Below, piece by piece: positions 43,255 through 51,518 of a DNA stretch of 64,000 nucleotides. How positions within the stretch are numbered: the stretch's first letter is position 1; each line of letters begins with the position of its first letter. The stretch is taken from NCBI RefSeq assembly GCF_004296335.1, contig NZ_SGIU01000001.1, positions 845,290 through 909,289 of the forward strand, read 5' to 3'. The translations under genes and the position numbers were made by a program. The notes beneath the pieces are model-generated. The model did no database searches and had not been told where the DNA came from. It was given only the letters and a program-made list of their open reading frames with translations. This DNA comes from Flagellimonas allohymeniacidonis (GTDB taxonomy: Bacteria > Bacteroidota > Bacteroidia > Flavobacteriales > Flavobacteriaceae).

Positions 43255-43983
43255 ATGGAAAAAACGGTAAGCGAAGCAATAGAATACAGACGTTCCGTTC
43301 GGGTCTTCCGAGAGGATAAAGAAATTGAAACGGAAAAAGTAAAAGAGTGCCTCCGAAAAGCTGTTCTCGCTCCTACCAGTAGTAATTTGCAGCTTTGGGA
43401 ATTTTATCATGTCTCTGATAAAAATACCTTGGCCCAACTGACAAAGGCTTGTTTGGGGCAGAATGCCGCCAAAACCGCAAAGCAAATGGTAGTGGTGGTG
43501 GCCCGAAAGGATCTGTGGAAAAAGCGCGCAAAGGCCAATCTTGAATTTTTAAAAGCTGCCTACGGGCACAAAGCAAAGGAAGACTACACCAAAAGGGAAA
43601 AGTTTGCCATGGCCTATTACCAGAAATTGATTCCGTCGGTATACTCAGATTTTTTAGGGATTTTGGGATGGTTAAAGTTTGTTGTTTTTCAAGTCGTCGG
43701 TATTTTCAGACCGACCTATCGTCAAGTCAGAAGGTCCGATATGCGTATCGTCGCACACAAAAGTGCAGGGTTGGCGGCTCAAAATTTCATGTTGGGCATG
43801 GCCGCTATAGGTTATGATACCTGCCCAATGGAAGGGAGCGATACCTTGGCTGTAAAGCGAATTTTAGGCTTGACCCGCGGAGCAGAAATTAATATGGTGA
43901 TTGGTTGTGGTGTACGTGCAGACAAAGGAATTTATGGACCTAGATTTAGGGTGCCCTTTGAAGAGGTATATCGCAAAATCTAG
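43255..43983 (+). CDS. Nitroreductase-family flavoprotein
   Basis: 242 aa from the ATG at 43255; the frame extends upstream to 43141, but the family starts at EAIEYRRSVRVF and a TAnnTTTG box lies just before this ATG. FMN-binding fold with EAIEYRRSVRVFREDKEIE, LAPTSSNLQLWEF, QMVVVVARKDLW, AHKSAGLAAQNFMLGMAAIGYDTCPMEG and INMVIGCGVRADKGIYGPRFRVP. An NAD(P)H-dependent reductase of unknown substrate. Its TAG shares the palindrome CTAG (43980-43983) with the stop codon of convergent pxpC. Confidence 0.88.
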   Translation: MEKTVSEAIEYRRSVRVFREDKEIETEKVKECLRKAVLAPTSSNLQLWEFYHVSDKNTLAQLTKACLGQNAAKTAKQMVVVVARKDLWKKRAKANLEFLKAAYGHKAKEDYTKREKFAMAYYQKLIPSVYSDFLGILGWLKFVVFQVVGIFRPTYRQVRRSDMRIVAHKSAGLAAQNFMLGMAAIGYDTCPMEGSDTLAVKRILGLTRGAEINMVIGCGVRADKGIYGPRFRVPFEEVYRKI

Positions 43984-44822
43984 TTGATCAGTTTAAAGGA
44001 TAGTATATCCCCAAACTTTTTTTGAGCCAAATTGCAAATCGAGGCCTCTGACATTTGCAAAATTCTTGGATACCCCCCGGTTGTCTGACCATCTTTCATC
44101 AAAATTATCAATTTACCGGCCGGTGTAATTTGGATGGTGCCAGGTAACGTTCCGGAGGTAAGCATGGAATGCGAATGGCCCTCAATTTTTTCCGAAAGTT
44201 GATAGGCCATTCTATTGTTTTCCTTTGATACGGTAAACGGTTGGGAAAATAGCTTTTTTAACTGTGAGTCAGATAAGATACCGTATTCAGGTCCTTTGTA
44301 TACATTCATGGACTCTAACGCAAATTGCTCTTCTGTCTTTAGCTCCGTGAGTATCGGTTCAAAGGATTCGGTTCCTTTGTATTCAATCTCGAGCCCATCT
44401 TTGATACACTTCCTAGCTGTCACCGGAAAATATTGAGAAGCGCTTCCCAGCATTTTTGGTGTTTGAAACCCATCCTTTATGGCCAAATAGTTTCGAAAAC
44501 CGGCTTCCAATCTGCCGTAGGATAAAATATCGCCTTTTTTTACCGGAATTACCTTATAATTGTCGATGGGTTTGTTGTTCAGGGTAGGCGACATCAGGGC
44601 CCCAGATAGACAAATAAAAGTGGACAGTTCAAATTGAAGCGTTGGCCCCGTCATGGTGATTTCCAAAACAGCATCCCCAGCATTGTTTTCCAACATAAGG
44701 TTGGCTTTTTTCACAGCGCTGTGATCCATGGCACCAGAAATCGGAACCCCGATACTGCGATGTCCGAGCCTACCCAAATCCTGAATTGTCGTGAAAAAAC
44801 CAGATTTTAAAACCTTAAGCAT
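43980..44822 (-). CDS. pxpC: 5-oxoprolinase subunit C (biotin-dependent carboxyltransferase fold)
   Basis: The larger half of the bacterial PxpB-PxpC pair (KipA type); with PxpA it hydrolyses 5-oxoproline (pyroglutamate) to glutamate using ATP. 280 aa: VLKSGFFTTIQDLGRLGHRSIGVPISGAMDHSAVKKANLMLEN, LEITMTGPTLQF, PVKKGDILSYG, GPEYGILSD, NNRMAYQLSEKI and TSGTLPGTIQITPAGKLIILMKDGQTTGGYPRI are all family features. Its start overlaps the pxpB end by 8 nt. Last gene of the transporter-pxpA-pxpB-pxpC operon. Confidence 0.94.
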   Translation of the reverse strand: MLKVLKSGFFTTIQDLGRLGHRSIGVPISGAMDHSAVKKANLMLENNAGDAVLEITMTGPTLQFELSTFICLSGALMSPTLNNKPIDNYKVIPVKKGDILSYGRLEAGFRNYLAIKDGFQTPKMLGSASQYFPVTARKCIKDGLEIEYKGTESFEPILTELKTEEQFALESMNVYKGPEYGILSDSQLKKLFSQPFTVSKENNRMAYQLSEKIEGHSHSMLTSGTLPGTIQITPAGKLIILMKDGQTTGGYPRILQMSEASICNLAQKKFGDILSFKLIN

Positions 44823-45549
44823 TCAAGTCTATTTTTTCAACCTTATAAATTCCTACTTCTCCCTCAATTTTATGGAGGTCATATTCAGCTCTTGAGATAG
44901 CTTGAAAGCTTATTTTGTCACCTACACTAACAAAACAGGGTTCTTCTTTAGAAGCATCAAAAATGGAAACAGGGCAGTTTCCAATTATGTTCCATCCGCC
45001 AGGAGAATCTTGGGGGTAAATGCCGGTTTGTTTCCCAGCAAGACCTACAGAGCCTTTGGCAACATGCAATCTTGGTTCATCGCGCCTTGGAAGTTCAAGA
45101 GTCTTCGGGAGGCCACCCAAATACATAAACCCTGGCAAAAAACCTATCCCAAAAACGGTATACTCAAAAGAAGTATGCTCTTGAATTAGTTGCTCCACAG
45201 ATAGTTCAAGCTTCTGAGCGGTTTCTTCAATATCAATTCCAAATTCTTTGTCATAACAAACGGGAAGTTTCCAGAGAAAACGTTCTTTTTGGGATTCCAC
45301 TTCATTTCTTTTGGAATAACAGTCCAATACAGTCTGTTTTATCTGGTCAAAATCCAGAGTAGCCAAATTGTAAATCATGGTAACCGAATTGTATGCAGGA
45401 ACCAACTCCCAACCGGAAATCCCTAATTCTTCAAAAGCTGTGGTAAACCCTAAGATATCCTGTAAGATGGATTCTTCAACTTGATTCGGCCATTCCACTA
45501 AAATGGCTCTTTCGCCAAATGGCTTGATGGTGATGGGGTACTTTTTCAC
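44815..45549 (-). CDS. pxpB: 5-oxoprolinase subunit B
   Basis: KipI-type subunit, 244 aa. Motifs: IKPFGERAILVEWPNQVEE, YNSVTMIYNL, LPVCYDKEFGIDIEETAQKLEL, FGIGFLPGFMYLGGLPKTLELPRRDEPRLHVAKGSVGLAGKQTGIYPQDSPGGWNIIGNCPV. The start overlaps the pxpA end by 4 nt and its end overlaps pxpC, so the subunits are translationally coupled. In Bacillus the homologue was first studied as the KinA inhibitor KipI; the metabolic role is oxoprolinase. Confidence 0.95.
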   Translation of the reverse strand: MKKYPITIKPFGERAILVEWPNQVEESILQDILGFTTAFEELGISGWELVPAYNSVTMIYNLATLDFDQIKQTVLDCYSKRNEVESQKERFLWKLPVCYDKEFGIDIEETAQKLELSVEQLIQEHTSFEYTVFGIGFLPGFMYLGGLPKTLELPRRDEPRLHVAKGSVGLAGKQTGIYPQDSPGGWNIIGNCPVSIFDASKEEPCFVSVGDKISFQAISRAEYDLHKIEGEVGIYKVEKIDLNA

Positions 45550-46289
45550 TCTCTTAACAGCAACTTGTGCTTTGGAAATTCATGTGAAAGATACGTTAAT
45601 ATTTCCAATGCCGAGCTTGTGTCACCGTGAATACAAATAGTTTCTGCCTTAGTTTGTATTTCGTTCCCTTGCAAGGTCCTCACTTTGTCCAACTTAATCA
45701 TGGGTAAGATATGTTCCAGTACCGCTTTGGGCTCATGAATGATGGCTCCATCCATTTGTCTGGACACCAAACTTCCATCATTATTATAACTTCTATCCCC
45801 AAAAACTTCAAAAATGACCCTTACCCCAACCTTGGGCGCCAATTGAGCGATGCAAGAACCAAAAGGCGCATATATGGTTTGTGTTGAACCGAACTCTTTG
45901 ACGATGTTAAGAAATAAAGCAGCCAAGTTTTCGTCTCTTGCGACCTCATTGTAAAGGGCGCCATGCGGTTTTATGTGATGTAAAGTTGCGTTTTCTTCTT
46001 TGAGCACTGAACTGAAATCCCTAAGTTGTTTTAAAAGGCTTTCTTTAAGTTTTGGATGTGGTATTTGCATAACCTTCCTCCCAAAATTGGCTGGGTCAGG
46101 ATATGAGGGATGGGCGCCGATTTTTACATCGTGCTGTTTTGCCAGTTTTATCATTGAACGCATGGAGCCCTTATCTCCAGCATGGCCGCCACAGGCAATA
46201 TTACAGGAGGTAATCAAAGGAAAGATTTTGGCCTCATTGCCCACTCCTTCCCCAACATCGCAGTTTATGTCAACTCTCCATTGTTTCAT
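45546..46289 (-). CDS. pxpA: 5-oxoprolinase subunit A (LamB/YcsF family)
   Basis: 247 aa from the ATG at 46289; a GTG one codon earlier is also possible. It has all family motifs: VDINCDVGEG, SCNIACGGHAGDKGSM, IGAHPSYPDPANFGR, HIKPHGALYNEVA, IFEVFGDRSYNNDGSLVSR and TICIHGDTSSALEIL. The transporter TGA overlaps the ATG as TGATG. Acts in the cytoplasm with PxpBC to recycle 5-oxoproline, a spontaneous product of glutamine and glutamate damage. Confidence 0.96.
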   Translation of the reverse strand: MKQWRVDINCDVGEGVGNEAKIFPLITSCNIACGGHAGDKGSMRSMIKLAKQHDVKIGAHPSYPDPANFGRKVMQIPHPKLKESLLKQLRDFSSVLKEENATLHHIKPHGALYNEVARDENLAALFLNIVKEFGSTQTIYAPFGSCIAQLAPKVGVRVIFEVFGDRSYNNDGSLVSRQMDGAIIHEPKAVLEHILPMIKLDKVRTLQGNEIQTKAETICIHGDTSSALEILTYLSHEFPKHKLLLRE

Positions 46290-47482
46290 CACAGCAATTC
46301 AAAAACCTTTAAGATACTTTTTACCCCTAAAAAAATTGTGAAGCCAATAATAATGACACCAAGCAAATTTTGAACCAACGAATTCGAATGAGCACCCATG
46401 ACATTCTTCTTATTGGCAATCCAAAGTAGCAAAATTGCCATTACAGGCAATAGAATGCCATTGGCAACTTGAGCAAATTGAATGATTTGAATAGGCTTAA
46501 TGTCAAAGGACAAAAACAGCACTCCCAAAAAAAGAATCGCTATCCATACCATCCTAAACCTGATATCTTTGGTCCCTCTCCACCCAAAACAACTGTTCGC
46601 CACATAAGCTGCAGCTAAAGGTGCTGTCATAGCAGAGGTCACACCAGCACAAAATAATCCTATGACCATAAAGTATACCGCCATTTTCCCAAATAGGGGC
46701 TCAACACCTTTGGCCAAATCCATGATATTGGTGACATTATCAATTTGGGAGGCCGAAGCCGTTATTAAAATTGCAATGGACACGGCTCCACCAATGGCAA
46801 TAGACACAATAGTATCCCAACGAATTGTTGACAAATTACCAGATGCCCCCCATTTTTCCTTGACAAGAGCTGCATGCAAAAAAAGGTTGTAAGGCACTAC
46901 GGTCGTACCCACCAAGGCCATAACGGTCAAAATACTGTCCTGAGGCAGGGTAGGCACAAAAGCTCCTTTTAAAATCTCAAAGATTGATGGTTTTGTAATT
47001 ATCGCAGAAATGATAAAGCAAAGACCCATGAGCCCAACCAATGCGATGAAGATACGTTCAAGTGATTTGTAGTTTCCCCACCAAAGGATGGCAAATGCCA
47101 ACAGTCCTATTAGCAATGGATAAAAAAAGGAGAACGGGGTATTCCCGAAAACACCCTCCAGACCAAGGGTGGCCCCACCAATATTACCAGCTTCGTAGGC
47201 GGCATTGCCCACAAGAATAGCCGCCAAAACCACCCCAATAACACTGTTTCGCAACCAGATGTTTCTTAATTGCCCCTTTACAACATCAACAAGTCCTGTT
47301 TGGGCAAGAAAACCGATTCGGCCTGCCATTTCTTGAAGAATAATGGTAGCCAAAATGGAAACCAAAACGGCCCAAATCAATGCGAAACCAAAACCAACAC
47401 CTGCTATGGTGCAAACGGTAATCGTTCCCGGTCCAACAAAAGCAGCCGCCACTAAAATTCCCGGTCCAATTTTTTTGAGCAT
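46289..47482 (-). CDS. Nramp-fold transporter lacking the usual metal ligands, in the oxoprolinase operon
   Basis: 397 aa from the ATG at 47482; the longer frame contains upstream repeats and no homology. About 11 membrane helices. It is clearly Nramp-like, but where metal transporters have DPGN in TM1 it reads GPGT (LVAAAFVGPGTITVCT), and where TM6 has the M-P-H motif it reads VPY (GTTVVPYNLFLHAALVKEKW). The Asp and Asn in TM1 and the Met in TM6 coordinate the metal in known Nramps, so it probably does not carry Mn/Fe. The position at the head of pxpABC suggests uptake of 5-oxoproline or a related solute. Bacillus ycsG beside ycsF is a comparable arrangement. Confidence 0.85.
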   Translation of the reverse strand: MLKKIGPGILVAAAFVGPGTITVCTIAGVGFGFALIWAVLVSILATIILQEMAGRIGFLAQTGLVDVVKGQLRNIWLRNSVIGVVLAAILVGNAAYEAGNIGGATLGLEGVFGNTPFSFFYPLLIGLLAFAILWWGNYKSLERIFIALVGLMGLCFIISAIITKPSIFEILKGAFVPTLPQDSILTVMALVGTTVVPYNLFLHAALVKEKWGASGNLSTIRWDTIVSIAIGGAVSIAILITASASQIDNVTNIMDLAKGVEPLFGKMAVYFMVIGLFCAGVTSAMTAPLAAAYVANSCFGWRGTKDIRFRMVWIAILFLGVLFLSFDIKPIQIIQFAQVANGILLPVMAILLLWIANKKNVMGAHSNSLVQNLLGVIIIGFTIFLGVKSILKVFELL

Positions 47483-47530
47483 GATTTTAAAATTAGAGGA
47501 TATGAAAATAGATTCTTTTGCAGAAAAATG

Positions 47531-47560
47531 TGCATTTCGTCCAAAAAAATGCATTTCGTC
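47531..47560. repeat. Tandem direct repeat upstream of the transporter-pxp operon
   Basis: TGCATTTCGTC occurs at 47531-47541 and 47550-47560, period 19 nt, about 50-80 bp upstream of the transporter ATG. Spacing near two helical turns suits a dimeric or tandem regulator site. Confidence 0.55.
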
Positions 47561-47661
47561 TAAAAGTACCCCTATTTATCACCACAAATTATACGAATAT
47601 GAAAATGTAAAAGTTATAATAATCCCAAATCACATAATTGACCTAAACTTGACCGATACTT

Positions 47662-48105
47662 ATGACATGCTATGATTGTGGCAAAAAAATAAGCCAACAT
47701 GAACATAAGGAATCTTTTGGAGACTTAGGGGTTGTCCTTTGTGAGCGACACACCAAACTCATCAAAAGAATAATTCTTAACAATAACACACCCTTAGAGG
47801 CTATTCAGTTGTTCTATGCCCTCAAAGAAAAAGGTGCCCAACCCATGTTAGAATGGTGGGATGGGAATAAATCAGTTGATATAGCCTTTTCACGGGTAAA
47901 ACTCAACATCGAAATTGATTCAGAGTACAATTTAATCACCCACGAACAGGCCATAAGGGACCTCGAGGAAGCCATGTACTCTTTTAAAAATGGTTTTACC
48001 ACCGTGCGTATCCCACACCTTACCATAAAATATTACCTTGAGGATACGGTAAACAATGTTCTGGGCATTATCACCGCTTTGAAAACCAATATGAAAGTCA
48101 TTTGA
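47662..48105 (+). CDS. Small Zn-ribbon plus VSR/DUF559-like nuclease-fold protein
   Basis: 147 aa. The N-terminus MTCYDCGKKISQHEH (CxxC), followed by CERHTKL (C..H), looks like a four-ligand zinc ribbon. Residues about 60-147 carry WWDGNKSVDIAFSRVKLNIEIDSEYNLITHEQAIRDLEEAMYSFKNGFTTVRIPHLTI. This follows the pattern D-x(n)-(I/V)EID...D...G(F/Y)..(V/I)R(I/F) of VSR/DUF559 PD-(D/E)XK endonuclease-like domains. I do not recognise a named family. Divergent from the Nramp-pxp operon (179-bp gap), 139 bp before BKACE. DNA or RNA binding is inferred only. Confidence 0.7.
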   Translation: MTCYDCGKKISQHEHKESFGDLGVVLCERHTKLIKRIILNNNTPLEAIQLFYALKEKGAQPMLEWWDGNKSVDIAFSRVKLNIEIDSEYNLITHEQAIRDLEEAMYSFKNGFTTVRIPHLTIKYYLEDTVNNVLGIITALKTNMKVI

Positions 48106-48244
48106 TTCAATTTCTGGCTTCAATTTGTCTTTTTCGTATTTTATCCAAGAAACCAAGAGTTAGTCCTATTTCATAGTGCTTAATGACTTTAAGAGTTAGT
48201 TTTACGGCTTCAAACTTTGCATTAAGCGATAAATACCCAATCCC

Positions 48245-49123
48245 GTGGCTGAAAAACTGATCATCAACTTCACCCCAACTGGAATGATTCCTACTAAGGA
48301 AATTACTCCCCACGTCCCGATAAGCGTTTCAGAAATTGTGGATGATGTTCTGCGCGCATCTGAAATTGGTATCACCATGGCCCATTTACATGCAAGGGAT
48401 GCGGTATCCGGTGAGCCAACTTATCAAAAAGAAATCTATGCAGAGATTATTGAAGGTATTCGAAAATACGATTCAGAATTGGTGTTATGTATTTCATTAA
48501 GTGGGAGAAATTTCTCAGAATTTGAAAAAAGAGCAGATTCCTTGTTTCTTGATGGTTCTCTAAAACCGGATATGGGAAGCCTTACATTGAGTTCTCTGAA
48601 TTTCAATGCAACAGCGAGTATGAATTCACCAAAAATGATTCAAGATTTGGCCAAAACCATGTTAGAACGGGGTATTGTGCCGGAGTTGGAAGTTTTTGAC
48701 GTAGGTATGATCAATTATGCCAAATATTTAGAAAAAAAAGGATTGATTAAGCCACCGTATTACTTCAACCTTATTTTAGGAAATATTGCATGTGCCCAAG
48801 CCAATCTATTAAATGCTGGAGTTATGATCAATGAACTTCCCGAAAATTCTTTTTGGAGTATTGGGGGAATTGGTAATGCCCAATTAAAGATGAACTCTCT
48901 GGCGATAGCTATGGGTGGTGGAGTTCGCGTGGGTATTGAGGACAACATATGGTACGATACGCAAAGAACTCGATTGGCTACCAATGCTGATTTGATTCAT
49001 AGAATCCACACCATAGCCCAGGCTAACGAAAGAGAGGTCATGAAGCCCAATGAATTTAGGCGCAAAATGAATATGTCAACAGAATTTACCGATAATTATG
49101 GTCGGCCAGTGGTTGGTCTTTAA
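48245..49123 (+). CDS. BKACE family beta-keto acid cleavage enzyme (DUF849)
   Basis: 292 aa. Zn-dependent TIM-barrel enzyme that reacts a beta-keto acid with acetyl-CoA to give acetoacetate and a CoA ester; the founding member is 3-keto-5-aminohexanoate cleavage enzyme. Motifs: LIINFTPTGMIPTKEITPHVPIS (conserved start, Thr-Pro-x-Gly/Met variant), GITMAHLHARDAVSG (Zn His ligands), PELEVFDVGM, FWSIGGIGNAQL, GGGVRVGIEDNIWYD. The start is GTG at 48245, directly after an in-frame stop, and fits the family's N-terminus. A GNAT follows after 5 nt; no lysine-fermentation genes are near, so the substrate is unknown. Confidence 0.88.
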   Translation: MAEKLIINFTPTGMIPTKEITPHVPISVSEIVDDVLRASEIGITMAHLHARDAVSGEPTYQKEIYAEIIEGIRKYDSELVLCISLSGRNFSEFEKRADSLFLDGSLKPDMGSLTLSSLNFNATASMNSPKMIQDLAKTMLERGIVPELEVFDVGMINYAKYLEKKGLIKPPYYFNLILGNIACAQANLLNAGVMINELPENSFWSIGGIGNAQLKMNSLAIAMGGGVRVGIEDNIWYDTQRTRLATNADLIHRIHTIAQANEREVMKPNEFRRKMNMSTEFTDNYGRPVVGL

Positions 49124-49128
49124 GATTC

Positions 49129-49776
49129 ATGAAAACAGACGAGAAGGCTAGGTTTTACAAACTCAGACTGTTCTTTATAAGAATAAGGCATGGTCTTTTT
49201 TTATGGACCCTTAGGAGTATTTTGGCCAAGTTGGGAATTGATATTGGTCCATACTACTGGGTTTTGGAAGGTGATGGGCTTTGTGATGATCCAAAAATCA
49301 AAGGAAATTCTGAAGACTATCATACCGATTTGTTAAGCACAGAAGAAATAGCCTCATTGCGCAACATAACGTTTTTTGACCCCAAACATGTGTCAAAAGC
49401 AAGCGAAAATGGCCAAATGAAGGTCATTGCACTTAAACATGCCAATGAAGTTGCCGCAGTAATGTGCATTCAATATGATAATGTAGTTTATCGAAAGAAA
49501 GAATATCAGTTAAAATCGAATGAGGCTTATCTTCTGAACATGTACACCTATCAGTCTTTTCGAGGTAAAAACTTGGCTCCTTACCTGCGTTATCATACAT
49601 ACGGAATGCTCCGAAAAGAGGGAATTGAAAGAATCTACAGTGTAACCGATTACTTCAACAAATCCTCTTTGAAATTCAAAAAAAAGCTTAATGCTCGACC
49701 AATCGCCTTGTATTTTGCAATCGTTCTGTTTAAACGTTTTCATAAAACATTTAAAATCAAAAGTTACGGTGCTTAG
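49129..49776 (+). CDS. GNAT-like acyltransferase
   Basis: 215 aa. A membrane-prone N-terminus (KLRLFFIRIRHGLFLWTLRSIL), then a GNAT-like core: VIALKHANEVAAVMCIQYDN, YLLNMYTYQSFRGKNLAPYLRYHTYGMLRKEGIERIYSVTDYFNKSSLKFKKKLNAR. The (Q/R)xxGxG/A acetyl-CoA loop reads FRGKNLAPYL. It is 5 nt after BKACE, so the two are probably co-translated; BKACE makes a CoA ester that could be the acyl donor here (inference). Converges on yifB with 7 nt between stops. Confidence 0.72.
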   Translation: MKTDEKARFYKLRLFFIRIRHGLFLWTLRSILAKLGIDIGPYYWVLEGDGLCDDPKIKGNSEDYHTDLLSTEEIASLRNITFFDPKHVSKASENGQMKVIALKHANEVAAVMCIQYDNVVYRKKEYQLKSNEAYLLNMYTYQSFRGKNLAPYLRYHTYGMLRKEGIERIYSVTDYFNKSSLKFKKKLNARPIALYFAIVLFKRFHKTFKIKSYGA

Positions 49777-49783
49777 TGGAGCA

Positions 49784-51316
49784 CTAGCCCAACCATCCTT
49801 CCCTGTCCAGGCTTCGATATTGAATCGCTTCTGAGATATGCTGGCCCAAAATACCTTCTTCTCCATCTAAATCCGCTATGGTGCGTGCCACTTTCAAAAT
49901 ACGATCATAGGCTCGGGCAGAAAGATTCAGCTGTTCCATGGCAGTTTTAAGTAAGTTTTTGGAAGTGCCCTCCAAAAAGCAGAATTGCCGAATGTGTTTG
50001 GTATTCATTTGTGCGTTGTAATGAATGCCCATTTCTGTAAATCGTTGGGTTTGCAATTCTCTTGCAGCAACTACCCTCTTTCGTATTTCAAGGCTGCTTT
50101 CTCCTTTCCGATCATCGGATAATTGTTCGAACGGTACTGGAGTAGCCTCAATATGGATGTCAATCCTATCTAAAAGTGGACCTGAGATTTTCCCAAGATA
50201 GCGTTGCATTTCAGAAGGTGAGGAGGTAATGGGAGAATCGGGGTCATTAAAATACCCTCCAGGACTTGGATTCATACTAGCCACCAACATAAAACTACTT
50301 GGATAGGTTACAGCAAATTTTGCTCGGGCTATGGTGACTTCCCTATCCTCCATGGGTTGACGCATAACTTCGAGCACTCTTCGTTCAAACTCGGGCAATT
50401 CATCCAAAAACAAAACCCCATTGTGCGATAAGGATATTTCACCAGGTTGCGGATAACTCCCGCCACCGACCAAAGCGGCACTGCTAATCGTATGATGTGG
50501 ACTGCGAAAAGGACGTTGACTCATAAGACCTTGGGTTTTAACCTTGCCCACAACACTATGTATCTTGGTAGTTTCCAGAGCTTCCGCCAAGGTCATGGGA
50601 GGCAATATTGAGGGCAGCCTTTTGGCCAACATGGTCTTACCAGCTCCAGGAGGTCCGATCAATATGATATTGTGACCCCCTGCCGCAGCAATTTCCATGC
50701 AACGTTTAATACTTTCTTGTCCTTTGACATCACTAAAATCGAATTCCGAAAATTCTTGATTTTCCGTGAATTCTTTCCCTATATCGATTTGTAGAGGTTG
50801 AAGGGTTAATCTACCCTCGAAGAAATCAATCACCTCATCAATTTTCTTTACTCCAAACACCTTAAGACCTTCGACGATGGAAGCTTCCCTAGCATTCTCA
50901 TAGGGCAGAATAAATCCTTTAAACCCTTCTTCCAAAGCCTTTATAGCAATGGGAAGTGCTCCTTTTATAGGCAATACACTTCCATCGAGGGATAACTCAC
51001 CCATAATCAGATATTGGTCTATCTCGTCAGCCTCTATCTGATTAGAAGCAGCAAGAATACCCATGCTCAAAGTTAAATCATAGGCCGAACCTTCTTTGCG
51101 CAGGTCTGCAGGGGCCATGTTGATGGTAATTTTTTTTCCTGGGATTTTAAAGCCGTTGTTCCTTAGCGCCGCAGCAATTCGAAATTGACTCTCTTTTACT
51201 GCATTATCGGGTAGTCCCACGAGATGATAGCCAATTCCTCTATCGATATTGACTTCAACGGTGACCGTAGTGGCCTCTATTCCAAAAACAGCACTTCCAT
51301 ATACTTTGGTTAACAT
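49784..51316 (-). CDS. YifB/ComM family Mg-chelatase-like AAA+ ATPase
   Basis: 510 aa. N-terminal Lon-protease-like domain (FGIEATTVTVEVNIDRGIGYHLVGLPDNAVKESQFRI; MAPADLRKEGSAYDL), ATPase with GPPGAGKTMLAKRLPSILPP, FRSPHHTISSAALVGGG, LSHNGVLFLDELPEF and the C-terminal Mg_chelatase_C helices. ComM/YifB hexamers promote branch migration of integrated DNA during natural transformation in gamma-proteobacteria; the Bacteroidota role is presumed similar. Single gene. Confidence 0.94.
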   Translation of the reverse strand: MLTKVYGSAVFGIEATTVTVEVNIDRGIGYHLVGLPDNAVKESQFRIAAALRNNGFKIPGKKITINMAPADLRKEGSAYDLTLSMGILAASNQIEADEIDQYLIMGELSLDGSVLPIKGALPIAIKALEEGFKGFILPYENAREASIVEGLKVFGVKKIDEVIDFFEGRLTLQPLQIDIGKEFTENQEFSEFDFSDVKGQESIKRCMEIAAAGGHNIILIGPPGAGKTMLAKRLPSILPPMTLAEALETTKIHSVVGKVKTQGLMSQRPFRSPHHTISSAALVGGGSYPQPGEISLSHNGVLFLDELPEFERRVLEVMRQPMEDREVTIARAKFAVTYPSSFMLVASMNPSPGGYFNDPDSPITSSPSEMQRYLGKISGPLLDRIDIHIEATPVPFEQLSDDRKGESSLEIRKRVVAARELQTQRFTEMGIHYNAQMNTKHIRQFCFLEGTSKNLLKTAMEQLNLSARAYDRILKVARTIADLDGEEGILGQHISEAIQYRSLDREGWLG

Positions 51317-51518
51317 TCCATAAATCCTATGGAAAACAATATAATTTCAATCTCGGGAGATGACTGACATACTTTGATGGATAGGCAGTATAAATTGTTC
51401 AAACTGCCCTTTCATTACATGAATAATTCTTTTTCAATATAAGCGATAATTTACATGTAGGTTTTTTCTTACTTATATAATATTTCACTAACTTTAAGTA
51501 ACTCTAAATCTATATTCT

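Noticed and set aside
46289..47482. Calling the gene mntH (Mn2+/H+ symporter)
   Set aside because: The DPGN and M-P-H metal-site motifs are both altered and the operon is for oxoprolinase.
48155..48200. Direct repeat AAGAGTTAGT (48155 and 48191)
   Set aside because: A 10-mer repeated once, 36 nt apart, in AT-rich DNA; no symmetry or promoter relation.
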